A DNA stretch of 64,000 nucleotides from Odontocerum albicorne (Eukaryota; Arthropoda; Insecta; Trichoptera; Odontoceridae): NCBI GenBank assembly GCA_949825065.1, contig OX463842.1, forward strand, positions 35,645,323-35,709,322. The letters are read 5' to 3'. The notes beneath the pieces are model-generated. The model worked only from the letters and a program-made list of their open reading frames with translations. It made no database searches and was not told the origin of the DNA. The position numbers and the translations under genes were made by a program. Positions 47,296-59,483 of this stretch are shown piece after piece (positions within the stretch are counted from its first letter, which is position 1; every line of letters starts with the position of its first letter).

Positions 47296-47811
47296 TTATG
47301 CAATCAAAAATATAAATTTGATTGAATTTACCGCGATATCTAGCGGGTGTAAATCAACTTTCCATATAAACACAACAGTTGTATGTATTCCATACAAGAT
47401 TTCTTATTTCTTCCTTAAATGTGAAAATATTTTTTTTATGTTGTTCCACAACCTATAGTTTTGCTACCTCTGATATACACAATCATCTACAGGACCGCAC
47501 TTTCGTTTTAGCCATTTTCGGCATTTAGAGACTCCAAATATTATTTTATATTGTCGCTCTTCCTCATAAACGGTATAATACGCCACATTTTTAACATTCA
47601 CCCACCGCACATTACCGTTCCAATTTTATTTTACTTTTCATTCTTTTCATTCGCTGATGGGTACTCCTTATTGCTTCCAGAATTACATAAATATTTTATT
47701 CTATTTTCATGCTGATACAATTTTGTAAACCACTCGTTTATAAATTTAAAAAATGAAAGTCAATTTATGAAATATTAAATCCTATAATCATTTCTATAAG
47801 AAAATTTATAG

Positions 47812-48008
47812 CATTGTATTTTTCTTTCGTTCTACACAGTATAATCTGGAGGTTAAATGCCATGGATAGTATCTTTTTACCTATCAAAAAAGTGTTTAAC
47901 AAGCATGTACTATAGCGATAACACATTTAAACCCATTTAAAAATCTGAATACCGCGGGAATCGAACCCATAATCTCTGGGCGAGCAGACAGGCGTCTTAA
48001 CTAGGGTT
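47812..48008 (-). mobile_element. SINE, near full length
   Basis: The minus strand has CTAGTTAAGACGCCTGTCTG then ATTATGGGTTCGATTCCCGC (an excellent B box), and tail to GAACGAAAGAAAAATACAAT. It lies about 110 bp left of the piggyBac element. Confidence 0.7.
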
Positions 48009-48528
48009 TAGAGATAGGCATGTATGTAAAAATAATTTTAATACATCTATTATTATAATATTTTGATAATAAATATTTTGAATGACTTTTGGGGCGAAAT
48101 TTTTAGATACTTTAACACTTGCCGTACGGTGATGGATAGCGAGTGATCATGACTTATATTTTATTTAATTTCTCGAAATATACTGCTTGCAGGGTCTTCA
48201 TACTTTATGTATTCCTCATCGAAACCTCTATGATTTGAATGATGTCATTAGGAAACAAAACATTCATAGTTAATTCAACAGAAATTAATGATTTTAAATC
48301 GCGAATTGACGAAATGTCAAACACTCATTCTTTTTTGACAGTTCGTATAGCGCCCCGTTCCAGGGGCTCGTCACCAGTTTTATAATCCTGATTGTTATTT
48401 TTTATTTTTATCTGGTATGTTTTTTCTATTATCATTTTTTATCTGGTATGTTATATTGTACCATTACTCTTTTTATAATAAATGTACATTTTATTTATTA
48501 TTTCATTTTCAAAAATATAATAATTGAG

Positions 48529-50220
48529 ATGGCGGGAAATATCGACGGCGATGATAGCGATTTGGAATTTAAGGCGACAGGCAATATATCAGAATCAGAA
48601 GATTTTGTCAAGGTACAGGATGAAGTATATTCTGATTTGGAGACGAGTGAAGAAGACGAAGAAATATTATTTACATCAAAACATGGATTCGAATGGAGTT
48701 CATTACGAGTACCACCTCAATCTTCAAGGCATCGGTCGGGTATCAAATATTCTCATCAAAGATTCTGGACTGAGAAATTCAAGTATAAATGTACATTCCA
48801 TAAAAGATATGTGTTGTCTGTTTGTAAATGAAGAGGTGGTAAAAGTGATGTTTAAGAAACAAATCGTCATTTAAATCGAATTCATTCAGAAAAGAACCAA
48901 CCAATATCAAAAGACGAGTTATATGAATTCATTGGAATATTGCTCGCACCTGGCAGAAATCGAACACGAAAGCTATCTTTGAGTGAATTGTGGATAAGTG
49001 AAAGTCCCTTTTGCCAGTCATTTTTCACAACAGCTCTGTCTCGAGATAGATTCATCTATATTTACAGTCATATTCGTTTTGATGATAAAGAAACCCGAGA
49101 AGAGAGATATCAGGGGTTTTTCAGATAAATTAGAACCAATTAAGTGGATTTCAAAAATGTTTATGGATATGTGCAAAAGCAATTATTCTCCATCTTCGAA
49201 TATAGCTGTAGATGAACGTTTGGCAAACTTTAGAGAGAATTGTTCATTTCGCGTGTACATGAAGTCTAAACTTGGTAAATATGGCATCAAAATCTGGGTT
49301 GCTGCCGACTGCGGCGGCATATGACGCATAACAAATTTACAGGCTTATTCTGGTATGATAAATAATCGTAGAGAGAGATAAATCAAGGTAACTGAGTAGT
49401 TATAGAAATGGTTCAACCGCAGTATGGCACGAACAGGAGGATAACCACAGGTATTTTTATTACCTCCATCAAATTAGCCGATAATCTTTTATTAAAAGGT
49501 TTAACTCTAACTGGCACGCTTCGAAAAAATAAAAGAGTAATTAATCTCACTTGCATTTATACCGTCTAGAGAGAAAACAATCCATAGTAGCTGAAAATAA
49601 AATACTTGTTTCGTGTGTACCACAAAAATTAAAGCAGTATTATTATTATCCACTCAATTCAATGATGCAGAAATTGATTATTCAGAAAAACAAAAGCCAC
49701 TATAGTAATTATACATCATTATAATAATACGAAAATTGGAGTAGATACGGGAGACCAAATTACTTGAGAGTACTCTTGCTCAAGGTCAACGAGAAGATGG
49801 CCTTTCCGTCTTTTTATGGAAATTATAGATATGGCTGCATTGAATGCATACCTCTTATGGATAGACAAATATCCAGAGTGGAAACAAAGTAATTAATACC
49901 ACCGAAAACATTTCACAAGAGAGTTAAGTTTGGAATTGGCAATGCCCAATATCTTAAAAAGGAAAAATAGCAACAACAAGATGCTTTTAATACAGTTTTA
50001 ACATATTGTGGCGAGTCAATATCCGAAACATTAGTAAATAATACCCTGTTTGCACCCCGTGAGGTTCTCAAAAGAGGAAGTTGTGGGTTTTATTAAAAAC
50101 ATTCGAGAAAAAAAACCAGGCTATTCTGCAATATTTGTCAAACACCTGCGTGTTTAGTACGTAGAATATAGTAAAAAAAAAGTGGTTTCATGCCCCAATT
50201 GCGATAACTTTCTCCACAGG
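48529..50220 (+). pseudogene. piggyBac-like transposase pseudogene
   Basis: The start MAGNIDGDDSDLE opens an acidic N-terminus (LETSEEDEEIL), as usual in this family. Conserved blocks follow through frameshifts: LAPGRNRTRKLSLSELW (48940-), SRDRFIYIYSHIRFDD (about 49030-49090), KLEPIKWISKMFMDMC and NIAVDERLANFRENCSFRVY then GKYGIKIWVAADCGG (49125-49320, holding the first catalytic Asp), TGIFITSIKLADNLLLKGLT (about 49450), GVDTGDQIT then RSTRRWPFRLFMEIIDMAAL (49740-49870, the last catalytic Asp). A Cys-rich end with GFYKNIREKKPGY and VVSCPNCD (50070-50200) is a decayed zinc finger. Many stops exclude activity. Confidence 0.85.
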
Positions 50221-50321
50221 ATTAAACTTTGATTATATGATATGTTTGTCCTATTTTCAAATTTTCTGTAGTGTTTATATTTTCCAAATTGCATATATTT
50301 TATTGATTTGAATTTCGTGTT

Positions 50322-50390
50322 TGTTTATATATAATTTTGAATTTCGTGTTTGTTTATACTATATAAATTTCTCGCCCTAAATTCTTGATT
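50322..50390 (+). repeat. Direct repeat of about 29-36 bp
   Basis: GAATTTCGTGTTTGTTTATA occurs twice, just 3' of the piggyBac coding region. Confidence 0.7.
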
Positions 50391-50511
50391 TTAGAATTTA
50401 TATATTCATTTTATATTTTGTTTATATGTTATTTATTGTCTTTATTCGAATTATGGTTTTATTGCCAAAAAAATACACGCTACATTTTATTGTATAATTT
50501 TATAAAAAAAA

Positions 50512-51097
50512 ACTAAAAGGCTGGAAATCTCTTATCACGCATGCGCATTCTGAATGTTGCGCAGACCGAACGACGCAGCGTAAAAATAATATTCTTATAG
50601 AAATGCCTTTCTGTTTTAGCTCTTATTTTATCATTTCTTACCTTTATTTTATATTATTCGACATTTTATTACATAATAAAATGATGTTTATAGCTAATAA
50701 CAAAAAATAACCTAGCAGATACATGTTTAGTGTACCCTCAGTGTCCAACGCCGTTATTGGCGTAATTTTTTAGCACAGTAAGGGAAGTGTTAAAAGGTTG
50801 GAGAACTCTTTTCAGTCATGCGCATTCTGAACGTTGCGCAGACCGAACGACGCAGTGGGAAAATTATATTCCTATAGAAATGTCACTTCTCTGTTTCAAC
50901 TATTATTTTATCATTTCTTACACTTATTTTATATTATTCGACATTTTATTACACAGTAAAATGATGTTTATAGCTAATTAAAAAAAAAAACTAATAGATT
51001 TTGCATAATTTTAATTTAAAACATACATTTTTAGTGTACCCTCAGTGTCCAACACCGTAACTGACGTAATTTTTTAGCACAGTAAGGGAAGTGTTAA
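50512..51097 (+). repeat. Tandem duplication of piggyBac 3' terminal region
   Basis: Two units, about 50512-50793 and 50791-51097, each start TAAAAGG(C/T)TGGA, contain CATGCGCATTCTGAA and GCGCAGACCGAACGACGCAG, and end TTAGCACAGTAAGGGAAGTG followed by TTAA. They differ by point changes and small indels, so the duplication is old. Confidence 0.85.
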
Positions 51098-51099
51098 CA

Positions 51100-52095
51100 A
51101 CAAGTATTAACATCTGATAATTTGAAGAGTCTCCAAGTATCCAGTCCTAATTCGTTCTATTAAAAAAAACTCACCGTAGTATGGAAACTCTGGATGGGAA
51201 GACAAAGTGAGGAAGATGAGCGATATTGTGGTAGTAGCGGAAATAAGAAGGACTCGTGAGAAGGCAGATAAGGGGATATGGAAGTTCATGGGAGCCTATG
51301 TTCAGTATAGAACCAAACGAGGCTGACAATCATGGTGATGATTTATTTTAAACAAAACCATCTAAATCACATTTTATCTATGAAGGGTTTCCACATGCAT
51401 GTAAACTAAGAAAGAAGTTGATGTTGAGATATTAAAAAAAATATCGTAATGCTGACAAGTATGACTGTTTATTTTCCGTGTACTGAACCACTACAGGACG
51501 CACATATATAACAGAAATTAATTTAGTTTATGTTTTCAGTGCGACTCTGTACTTTTCGATTATTCTATCAATGATGCATGTAGCGGAAAATACAAAATGC
51601 TATCGGCATTTGCATTGAACTAATAATTGCACCCTTTGGTTCAATCTAACGCAGTAAACAATTGAAACTAAAATATTATATGGTTAATACACATCTGATT
51701 ATTACGTTCGTTGAAGCATCAAAGCAGAGCTAAAATGAAATGAAGATTAGCTGAAATTATGAGGTTATTCTGCTAGTTATCATTGTATTATTATATAATA
51801 CCCCAGTTTTAAACTACAATAGTGGCTTATTACAGAAAGTACATCATCCTTGAATATAATTTAAAGAACCTTTCAAAAACAATATTGAAATACAAAAATA
51901 TGTTGAATTCATATAAAATAGTTAGATCTTATACTATTGACTATATCCTTACGGGATGTCACTATCTAGCCTTCCATTAGATTCATTAAATTACTTCTGA
52001 TAAATCAATCTTTAATTATTTCTTGAATCTTAGTAAATATGATTGTTTCACTTTGTGGTGTTACATACATACATGATTTTTTTATAAAAAATATA
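51100..52095. other. Unclassified, right of piggyBac element
   Basis: AT-rich; no feature recognised. Confidence 0.45.
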
Positions 52096-52098
52096 AAA

Positions 52099-52265
52099 CA
52101 AGTATTTTTTATTTTGTATTCACTACTGTTTCATTTGAGTGAACTACCGGTTTCAAAGACCTCCGTCTTTCTCGTCAGGTTAAGATGAACCGGCAGGTCT
52201 TTGAAACCGGCAGTGAACTCAAATAAAACAGTGGTGAATAAAAAATAAAAAATAAATGTTTTATT
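52099..52265. mobile_element. Penelope-like ends in inverted pair without coding region
   Basis: Two inverted arms, 52099-52162 and 52194-52265, share TATTCAC(T/C)ACTGTTT(C/T)ATTTGAG, then ACTGCCGGTTTCAAAGACCT-type sequence. The minus strand of the left side has CTGACGAG, a 6-bp helix AAAGAC/GTCTTT and GAAAC, a hammerhead-like arrangement. It is a second Penelope-like subfamily, distinct in sequence from the 20-kb element, reduced to its ends. Confidence 0.5.
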
Positions 52266-52435
52266 TATTTTGTTAAAAATCACGACCTTTGTTTATTTTA
52301 CTTCATTTAAGTTAACTGTAAGTTTTTAAGCCGGTTGAAAGAAATTCGTATTTTAATTCAATTTTTTAATCATGTAAAAACCTTCCATTTAACACAGATC
52401 GTTCCACGTGTAAAACCTAATTTTTTTTTTCTAAA

Positions 52436-52612
52436 AACCTAGCTTGTTTATTTCCATGTGACAATTTCGCTTAACTTATTTTTCAACACAGGTGAAAAAA
52501 AATCTTGAGTAAAAATCAGACTGTAACCCTTTTTAAGAAAAAAACTAGTATCAATTAAAATCAATACAGAAACCACCGGATTGAAAAACAAATATTTTAC
52601 TAACTAACGCGG
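52436..52612 (-). mobile_element. SINE, degenerate
   Basis: The minus strand has TTAGTTAGTAAAATATTTGT (A-box area), TTACAGTCTGATTTTTACTC and GTCACATGGAAATAAACAAG. Confidence 0.5.
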
Positions 52613-52619
52613 AGTCGTC

Positions 52620-53960
52620 CTTGAAAGTCCGCAATAACTGATGATTGAAAAAAAATTGCCATCTATCCTGTGAATAGATTATGCAAATTCGTGTATTGAT
52701 TCCCAAAAAAAAAAAAAATAATAACCTGTAGCGTAATTCGCTGTAATTCATAGTTATTATGATATAATGGCGGTAATGTCAGTGGGGAGTAAGAGCTCGC
52801 TAGCGGCATTGTGCCGATTGGTTACATTATTTCAAGCTGAAAAGATTAGTAAACAGCTACCTCGGCGGTTGTATAACAATAAAGCATCTTTGTCCGGATC
52901 TAACGTCTCGTCATCTCCAGATTTAAACTTCTGTCACTATATCTGATAGGATACGAATCTAAGCCCTCAAAAGACATCTAAATTAAAATCTGATGCATTC
53001 ATTTTACAATGCATATGATTACAAAGGCTCAAATGGAAGGCTGTAAAAAAGATCATGAAAGCCTTGGTCACCCTAGGAAGCAAAATTGCGAATAATACAA
53101 GATCCTTAAGATAATTATTTCATAAAACATGATATAACGAATATTTATTTATATGTTAATTTACATTAAACACAAACAACCTTACATTGTTTTCATAAAG
53201 GCTCAGATCCATTACCTAGAAAGGGCAGAAAAATGAGGAGTCGAAAAAAAAACAAAACATGTTTCTTTTTTATATCCACATATATTCTTTTTTCGTCTGG
53301 ATTGCCTAGCAATTTATTGAAAATTTAATTAACATTGCTAAATTACATTTTTATTTCCTCCTTACCCCTATTTATTTTTACGAAATTTAATATTAATCGT
53401 ATGAAATATCTAGCAGCGAAACTCCGCCAATCCCCAGGTCCCTAGACTCGTAAACAAAACCCTCTTTCCCTTGATCTTTCAGGTCATAAAACAACAAAAT
53501 ATATCTCAACTTTCATCTAAAATGAATGGAGAATTTTCTCAATTTTCGCATTAAATATATACATCAGCAGGAAAAAGTTGAAGAATCTTATTAAGAAAGA
53601 AACGTTTAATTTCTTTCTCTGGAAAATATTTCCGAATTTAATTTAAACTTTCGTATTTTTTGTTTTTAGTAAAACTATTTTTTTTCTTTAAAGATTTATT
53701 TCAATGCACCGTGTGAAGACCTCCTTGGGTATATAGTCAAATAAGACTAGCGTTTTGAAAACGGTCGCTTGAGTAACGACCTGTATTCGGTTTTAAACAT
53801 CTTTAATCATCGGTAATATAACAATAAGTATATCTTACGTTTTATAAATTTATTGCATTTATTTTACGACCTGATAAGAAAATTGCAATATTATTACCAA
53901 CCAATTTAGCAACCACGGTATATAATAAAATTTAAGTAAAAACGCAATAAACTTAATTAA
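52620..53960. other. Unclassified
   Basis: A GC-richer block at 52760-52930 with AATAAAG near 52880 could be an LTR remnant; no TATA box or borders seen. Confidence 0.3.
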
Positions 53961-53964
53961 AAAT

Positions 53965-54172
53965 GACGACCTTCGCGCAATCTAGTTACACCTTTTCCCC
54001 GACCCGGGGGTTTTGGATTTGATTCTCGTTGGGACCTAATTTTATTAAAAAGGGTTGCAGTCTGGTTTTTACTTAAGGACTTTTTTTACATATTTCTGCT
54101 TATTTGGAAGAAATTGGAACATAGTAACGAGCCCGTTAGGTTTATACTGCATAAAACGAAAATTAAAAAAAA
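53965..54172 (+). mobile_element. SINE, near full length
   Basis: ACGACCTTCGCGCAATCTAG head, GGATTTGATTCTCGTTGGGA B-box region, GCAGTCTGGTTTTTACTTAA and a GCATAAAACGAAAATT tail. Confidence 0.7.
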
Positions 54173-54394
54173 AATAAGAATGAATCAACCTTTTTTTCAA
54201 ATACAAAATTTTGTCACAAACATTGAATACTCGTATTTCATTTCTTAACAAAATTCTGTTTTGATTATTGTGTCACGGATCTAAGGTCTTTCAAAAGTTT
54301 AGTTTCAATAGCCAATCCAGATGAACCTTCGATCATTTTATTTTTTATTCAGCGCTTAAAGAAGAAATAAAGATAAAAGACCATGATGATTCAC

Positions 54395-54395
54395 C

Positions 54396-54426
<31 letters not shown>

Positions 54427-54445
54427 CTTCTCTCTTTCTCCTTCC
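54395..54445 (+). repeat. (TC)n microsatellite
   Basis: A CT/TC run with few interruptions. Confidence 0.9.
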
Positions 54446-54449
54446 TCAT

Positions 54450-54895
54450 ATCCTATTAGAGTCGCGAATGCATTACTTGAATGAGTGACCAGTACACAAT
54501 TATCTCCTGCGCCGCTTCCTAGATTTGTGGTCAAGCGTGCTACCTACTCTGCAGAACTCTTTCTGCTTCCTCAAACCTTCCCTACTCTTCCGTCGGGCAC
54601 TTTCCACCTGGTTCAAACATGATAAAAATTGCAGCCTTTGTAGTGTACGTACTTTAAGTTTAAATCAAGAGCTTAAGTACTGGCAACTTGCTAGGCTGTT
54701 TGAACCCCAGGCATTATACCTACTTCATAAGTATATTTATTGACCTGTGAGTCTTTTATTTCTCCCGTGACGTTTCTCTCGTCGCTACAATTTTTTTCAT
54801 TCTCAGGTGTGTCGCCACTGGAAGAGAAGGCTCTTTGGGCAGTTCCTTCTTAGTCACAACGTGATGTCGCGCTCATAAAAATAAAGATTTCGATT
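54450..54895. other. Unclassified GC-richer block
   Basis: Less AT-rich than its flanks, with a TTCTCAG|GTGTGTCGCC acceptor-like site near 54806, but no convincing open frame after it. Confidence 0.3.
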
Positions 54896-54943
54896 GTCTT
54901 GTGATCGCGCTGAATGGGGACTTATTTTGTCACCCATAACACT

Positions 54944-54960
54944 GGGGGGGGGGGGGGGGG
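54944..54960 (+). repeat. Run of 17 G
   Basis: A single uninterrupted G17 tract in AT-rich DNA; it could form quadruplex or be a length-unstable site. Confidence 0.9.
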
Positions 54961-55823
54961 TGATGAAATTGAACAGAACTGTAACTTTTATAGTGTCTGC
55001 CTATGAATATGTCCTAGTCAGCTTTATTCATCAAGAACCAGTAATTCAATCCCGAGTTTATGTTTTACTACGTTATTTCTTTTCATGATCATTATCATAA
55101 GATTTTTACATTTTATATTTCGAATCTGTATCTGAGAGATGTTATTTCGGAGAGAGTAAAGCTTTGAGGTCGATTTAATCGAATAAATTGATCGTTCTGA
55201 ATCGATCTATTATAATACGGTGGGATGTTATGACAAAGCTTTTGCCGATTATAGTCCTGTGGCGTGGAATAATTAGCCTCGAGATTTTAGAGATATGGGT
55301 GACGTATGTAGCTTTAGGAACCTATGGTGTGTTTTCTAAGTTTGGATTATTTCTTTTTAGTTCAAACAATCGTTAATTTTCTTTAATGTTATATTTTTTT
55401 ATAAAAAATGTATATAACTGAATTGTTTATCTGATAATGGCAACCAAAATAGTACTATCACAACCTCAATTTTAAAAATCATTTGTAAGACTCTTAATGT
55501 GGAATTAAATCCTTCAAAATTATCCCACAGGGATGTTACGTTTTCCTCAACATCTCATTTTTTTTAATATGGCTTATTTCTGTTCACATTGAATAAAAAA
55601 GACCGTGATAGACAAGTACATTTAGGAACAAATCAGGTTAAATATATTAGCCACACATTGTGTTTAACTATTTTAATTTAATACTTGTAAATAAATAATA
55701 AAAATAAATATAGGTTTATTGAAAGTAACATAGTACGTACAAACATCCTGAAATTGTATGTAACATATATTTCAAGACAATGCGAAGAAAATACAGTTAC
55801 GGGAGAAGCTATTAAAAGTGATG

Positions 55824-55933
55824 TGCTCATATCATAACATCCCCCCAGTTGAGATACACCTTACTCCCCCCCAGCCTTCCAATAGAAGGCGAAACCCGGT
55901 CGCGAGGACATCAGATATTTTTCAGCCCACATT
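55824..55933 (+). repeat. Unclassified interspersed repeat, copy 2
   Basis: Same block order as 40243-40335 (ATCATAACATCCCCCCAGTT, CTTCCAATAGAAGGCGA, CGCGAGGACATCAGAT, TTCAGCCCACAT), with about 15 bp of extra CT/C-rich sequence. Confidence 0.6.
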
Positions 55934-55939
55934 CGTGTA

Positions 55940-58575
55940 CTTGAAAAAACGTTATCTTTATAACAACGTAAATTGTGCAGAAACTGCATATTTTATTTTA
56001 TACAATATTTCCACTTTCTATCGCTTTAATGGAAATGCGAACCATGGAGATAAGTATATAACAATGCAAAAAAATATTGTCAATATTTGAAACTTAGCTG
56101 AAAGACATAATCCTTAACTAGACAAGTAAATCCATAGTTTGAACTCATCAATTTCCTTAAATATTTTTCCAAATTGTTACTAAAGTATTCTGTGTATCAC
56201 ATATAAAAATATTCTATTCTTCGAGAAATTTCCACTTAGATAACGCTGTCGGTCGCTCGGACCAAGTCCGTCTTAGTGCACGTCACTTGGTTTCAGAGAG
56301 GTATTAGCATAACATTAAAATAAATGTTTTCTGAGGACCCCTTGCATTGCCAGGTATACGAGCACTTCGGTATTGGAGAGATCCCAAATAAATGTTAAAC
56401 TCGTAACCATCTATTTGAGGTAAATAACAATATTTAGTTCTACATTAATTTTACATAGAGAAATAGTAATTGTAAAAAAAGTGATCATTAACACACTAAA
56501 TTGATCAGGTTAAGACTGCAACAGGATATTTAGAAGTGATTGCATTCCGCTCAGCCGAGTTTGGAGAAGAACTGATTTGGTATGGTTCATATTTTTTTTT
56601 ATTTCTTTGATTTATTTTTTTACATAACACGTAATTGTATTGTATATAAATTAAATTTTAAAATAAAACAAACAACAACAAAAAAGACAGATTATTTAAA
56701 GTGGACGTTCAGTTTATGTGATTCTGGGTTTATTGCCATTCATTTATATTGTTCCTAGTAGACTAGAATTGAAACATTTTTTACTGAGGACATACAAATT
56801 TGAAAAAAATGTTTGATGATATTTATCAATTTTTTATTTATTGTTTAATACTTTTGTCGTAAATTCTCATCAACTTGATATGTTGGAAGACTTAATTATG
56901 TACCACGTGAGTCAACCCTTAGAAATGATGAATATCAACCGTTTATTCATCATTTCGTAAAAATCAATATCCTACCTCACCATGCCCCCATCAAAAACAT
57001 ACTACGTTTTCACTACATCTTTTACATCCTGCAAACTCAAGTACTAAAAGTCCTTTCGCAACAAAAACCAAGGTCCGATCCATTGCTAGAACCATAAATG
57101 GGATAACAAAATACCTCTGATACTAGACCAACTATTTTAGTCAACAATAAAATATTCAATGATTCTGATTTTTTCTAGCGTGAATAAAATTCATCGAGCA
57201 TCGAAAATTTCATTCATTTGGTTTCATCTTTAAAATGACATAAAAAACCGCTGATGTAATATGAGTAAATAATGACCGAAAAACGTACCTAAGCTTTCAT
57301 AGTAATGTACATTCAGTACATTTGGAACGAGGTTAGCAATGAAAATTTGCCATTACAACATCTATCTGAGAAGTATTTTCCGGATCATCCCAGTATAATT
57401 CATGCAGTTTAGATTTTATTTACAGTTTAGCGTCGGATATTGTATATTTTATATTATTAAATAAACAACTTTTCATATTATTAGGAAAACCACCCTTTTT
57501 GTATGATTTTCTATCAAGAATCACCGTTATGAATTCATTTTTATTTTATTGCGTAAATCGTTGGCTATTATGATTAAAATATTCCGTATTATTCATAATC
57601 CTATTGATTAAAAAAAAAACAGCACAGAATTAACTTTGGGCCTTGAATGGATGTAATCCGAAAATACTGAATATTGGATCAGAAATGGGTACCCTTGAAT
57701 TCGTCACATCGCTTTGGAAAAAGATTCCAGGATTTATTTCCTACATAAAACGAGATATGGTAATCTGATTCAAAGAGTACTGTGGTTGACCAGAAACCAA
57801 TCCTTTTCCCCCTCTTTTTTCCAACTTTATGTCAGCATTTTTTCTACCTTACACGGATTTTCCCTTGAATTACAAAATTATTTATAATAAACATAAAAAT
57901 GTTTAAAGTAGTTAATATGATTTTTTTTTTCAATTTACTCGATAAATTTTCTCTCATATTTACTAATTCATAACTCTACTCGTAAATAAATTGTTTTAGA
58001 ATGAGGAAATCTAAATAAACAAAGATTAGTGTACGTTACTTCCCGGATTCATTTTCCCGTGGTAATAAATAAAACATGTCTCCGACTATTTTTTACAGTG
58101 GACATTGTAGTTTTAGTTAGTTCGAAAAATACACATTTTCGTAAACAGTATAACCTTTACAAACTTATTTCAATCAAAATACTTCTAATCCAATATCATA
58201 AAAAAATATAACATTTTTGAGGAAATGCGGACATTAATAAGTCGTTATTAATTTTAGGAGTATAATATTATTGCTAGAATATTATAACCATTATAAAACA
58301 AATCAAAGAGATTAAACTACAATATTTCATGGTTGTTTTTCAACGCTTACCATAGACAACGGTCATTAGAAATCAGCTTCGGGGTTTTTGTCATTGGATT
58401 CATCAGCCTATGTCAGTGTATCGTTCGTATCATCTATAGGTATTGTAGATATCTTCAGACACATATGATAAGAGGCTAAATTATTGGTGTGAATAGTTGA
58501 CGTGTTACTTATTTTTGGCATTCTGATTTATGTACTCGTATATACATTGAGACATTATTTCACTTGAATATGTTG
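55940..58575. other. Unclassified AT-rich stretch
   Basis: No gene, RNA or recognised repeat; a short GC-richer patch lies at 56240-56300. Confidence 0.45.
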
Positions 58576-58580
58576 TTAAA

Positions 58581-58643
58581 ACGTCACAAAAAACGTCACA
58601 AAAAAGTGGAATAAACAGTGTTTGATAAAAATAAATTATAATC
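58581..58643 (+). mobile_element. Solo Penelope-like 3' tail
   Basis: GTCACAAAAAAGTGGAATAA and the following CAGTGTTTGATAAAAATAA match 20746-20793 almost exactly. The copy starts with ACGTCACAAAAA, which is duplicated in tandem at its left border. Nothing else of the element is present. Confidence 0.6.
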
Positions 58644-58649
58644 ACTTGA

Positions 58650-59380
58650 ATATATTTAGCAGTGCTCATGAGTTTCCTTTATAATAAAAAAAAACAAATA
58701 ATATTTGAGATGCAATTAACAAGTTTTTTGTTTATAATTAGATAGGATATTCATTAGAAAGATTAAATCAACGGATATTGTTGATCCGCCTTCAGTAGTC
58801 ACTCTCGGTTGTATTCAGTTTACGGCTGATCATAGACTGCCCTTGAGCGTGGAAGATATCTTTAGAATAAGCTATCTATGGTTTTAGGTTCGGTGTAGCT
58901 TATAACTGTTGGTTTACTCACTGCACTCACTTTGCTGAGATCGTATTTGTTTTAAGCAGGAAGACGATCCACGATTTCCAAACTGAAAAATATATTAAAG
59001 GTATCATACCTATTGAACATAGAATTTTTTTCAATCACAACCGTTTCCATGGACTTTATGGGTAATGCATTTCTCAAACTTTGTTACAAAATTTGGCGAA
59101 TCTGATCAAATGATGAGTATTTAATTGCAAAGCATGTTCACAAATTGCTGATTTGGCTTGTTCGTTATTTATCAATATAATATGTTACATACAAATCTTG
59201 AAAATCAACACTTTGTAATCTTGTGTTACAAGGAAACACAGAACACATGATCAAATTACACAAAATACTATGAGTTTACTGTTGTCAACTAGTAACTCTT
59301 GAAACCGGGTGGTGCATCGTACCTGAAACGTTGATCAATCAACTCTTATCAATTCTTAATAATTCCAAAAAAAACATTTA
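58650..59380. other. Unclassified AT-rich stretch
   Basis: No signal apart from ordinary low-complexity tracts. Confidence 0.45.
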
Positions 59381-59384
59381 TTTT

Positions 59385-59435
59385 ATGAGTACTTTTACTA
59401 ACCTATTTATGAGTACTTTTACTAACCTATTTATG
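59385..59435 (+). repeat. Two 25-bp direct repeats
   Basis: TTTATGAGTACTTTTACTAA with CCTA following occurs twice in tandem. Confidence 0.75.
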
Positions 59436-59483
59436 GTTATTTTTAAACATTAATGATTTCCGTATTCTAGTTGGTATCACATA

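Larger units (their letters stand above)
48116..51093 (+). mobile_element. piggyBac-like element with duplicated 3' end
   Basis: Ends are CACTTGCCGTACGGTGAT at 48116 and the inverse of CACTTCCCTTACTGTGCT at 51093, both next to TTAA (48112-48115 and 51094-51097), the piggyBac target. A complete but broken transposase gene lies inside. The 3' terminal region occurs twice in tandem. If the first copy is the original end, the element is 48116-50789, a normal length for the family. Confidence 0.8.

Noticed and set aside
52760..52930. Third solo LTR
   Set aside because: There is a poly(A) signal and higher GC but no TATA box, start site or borders.
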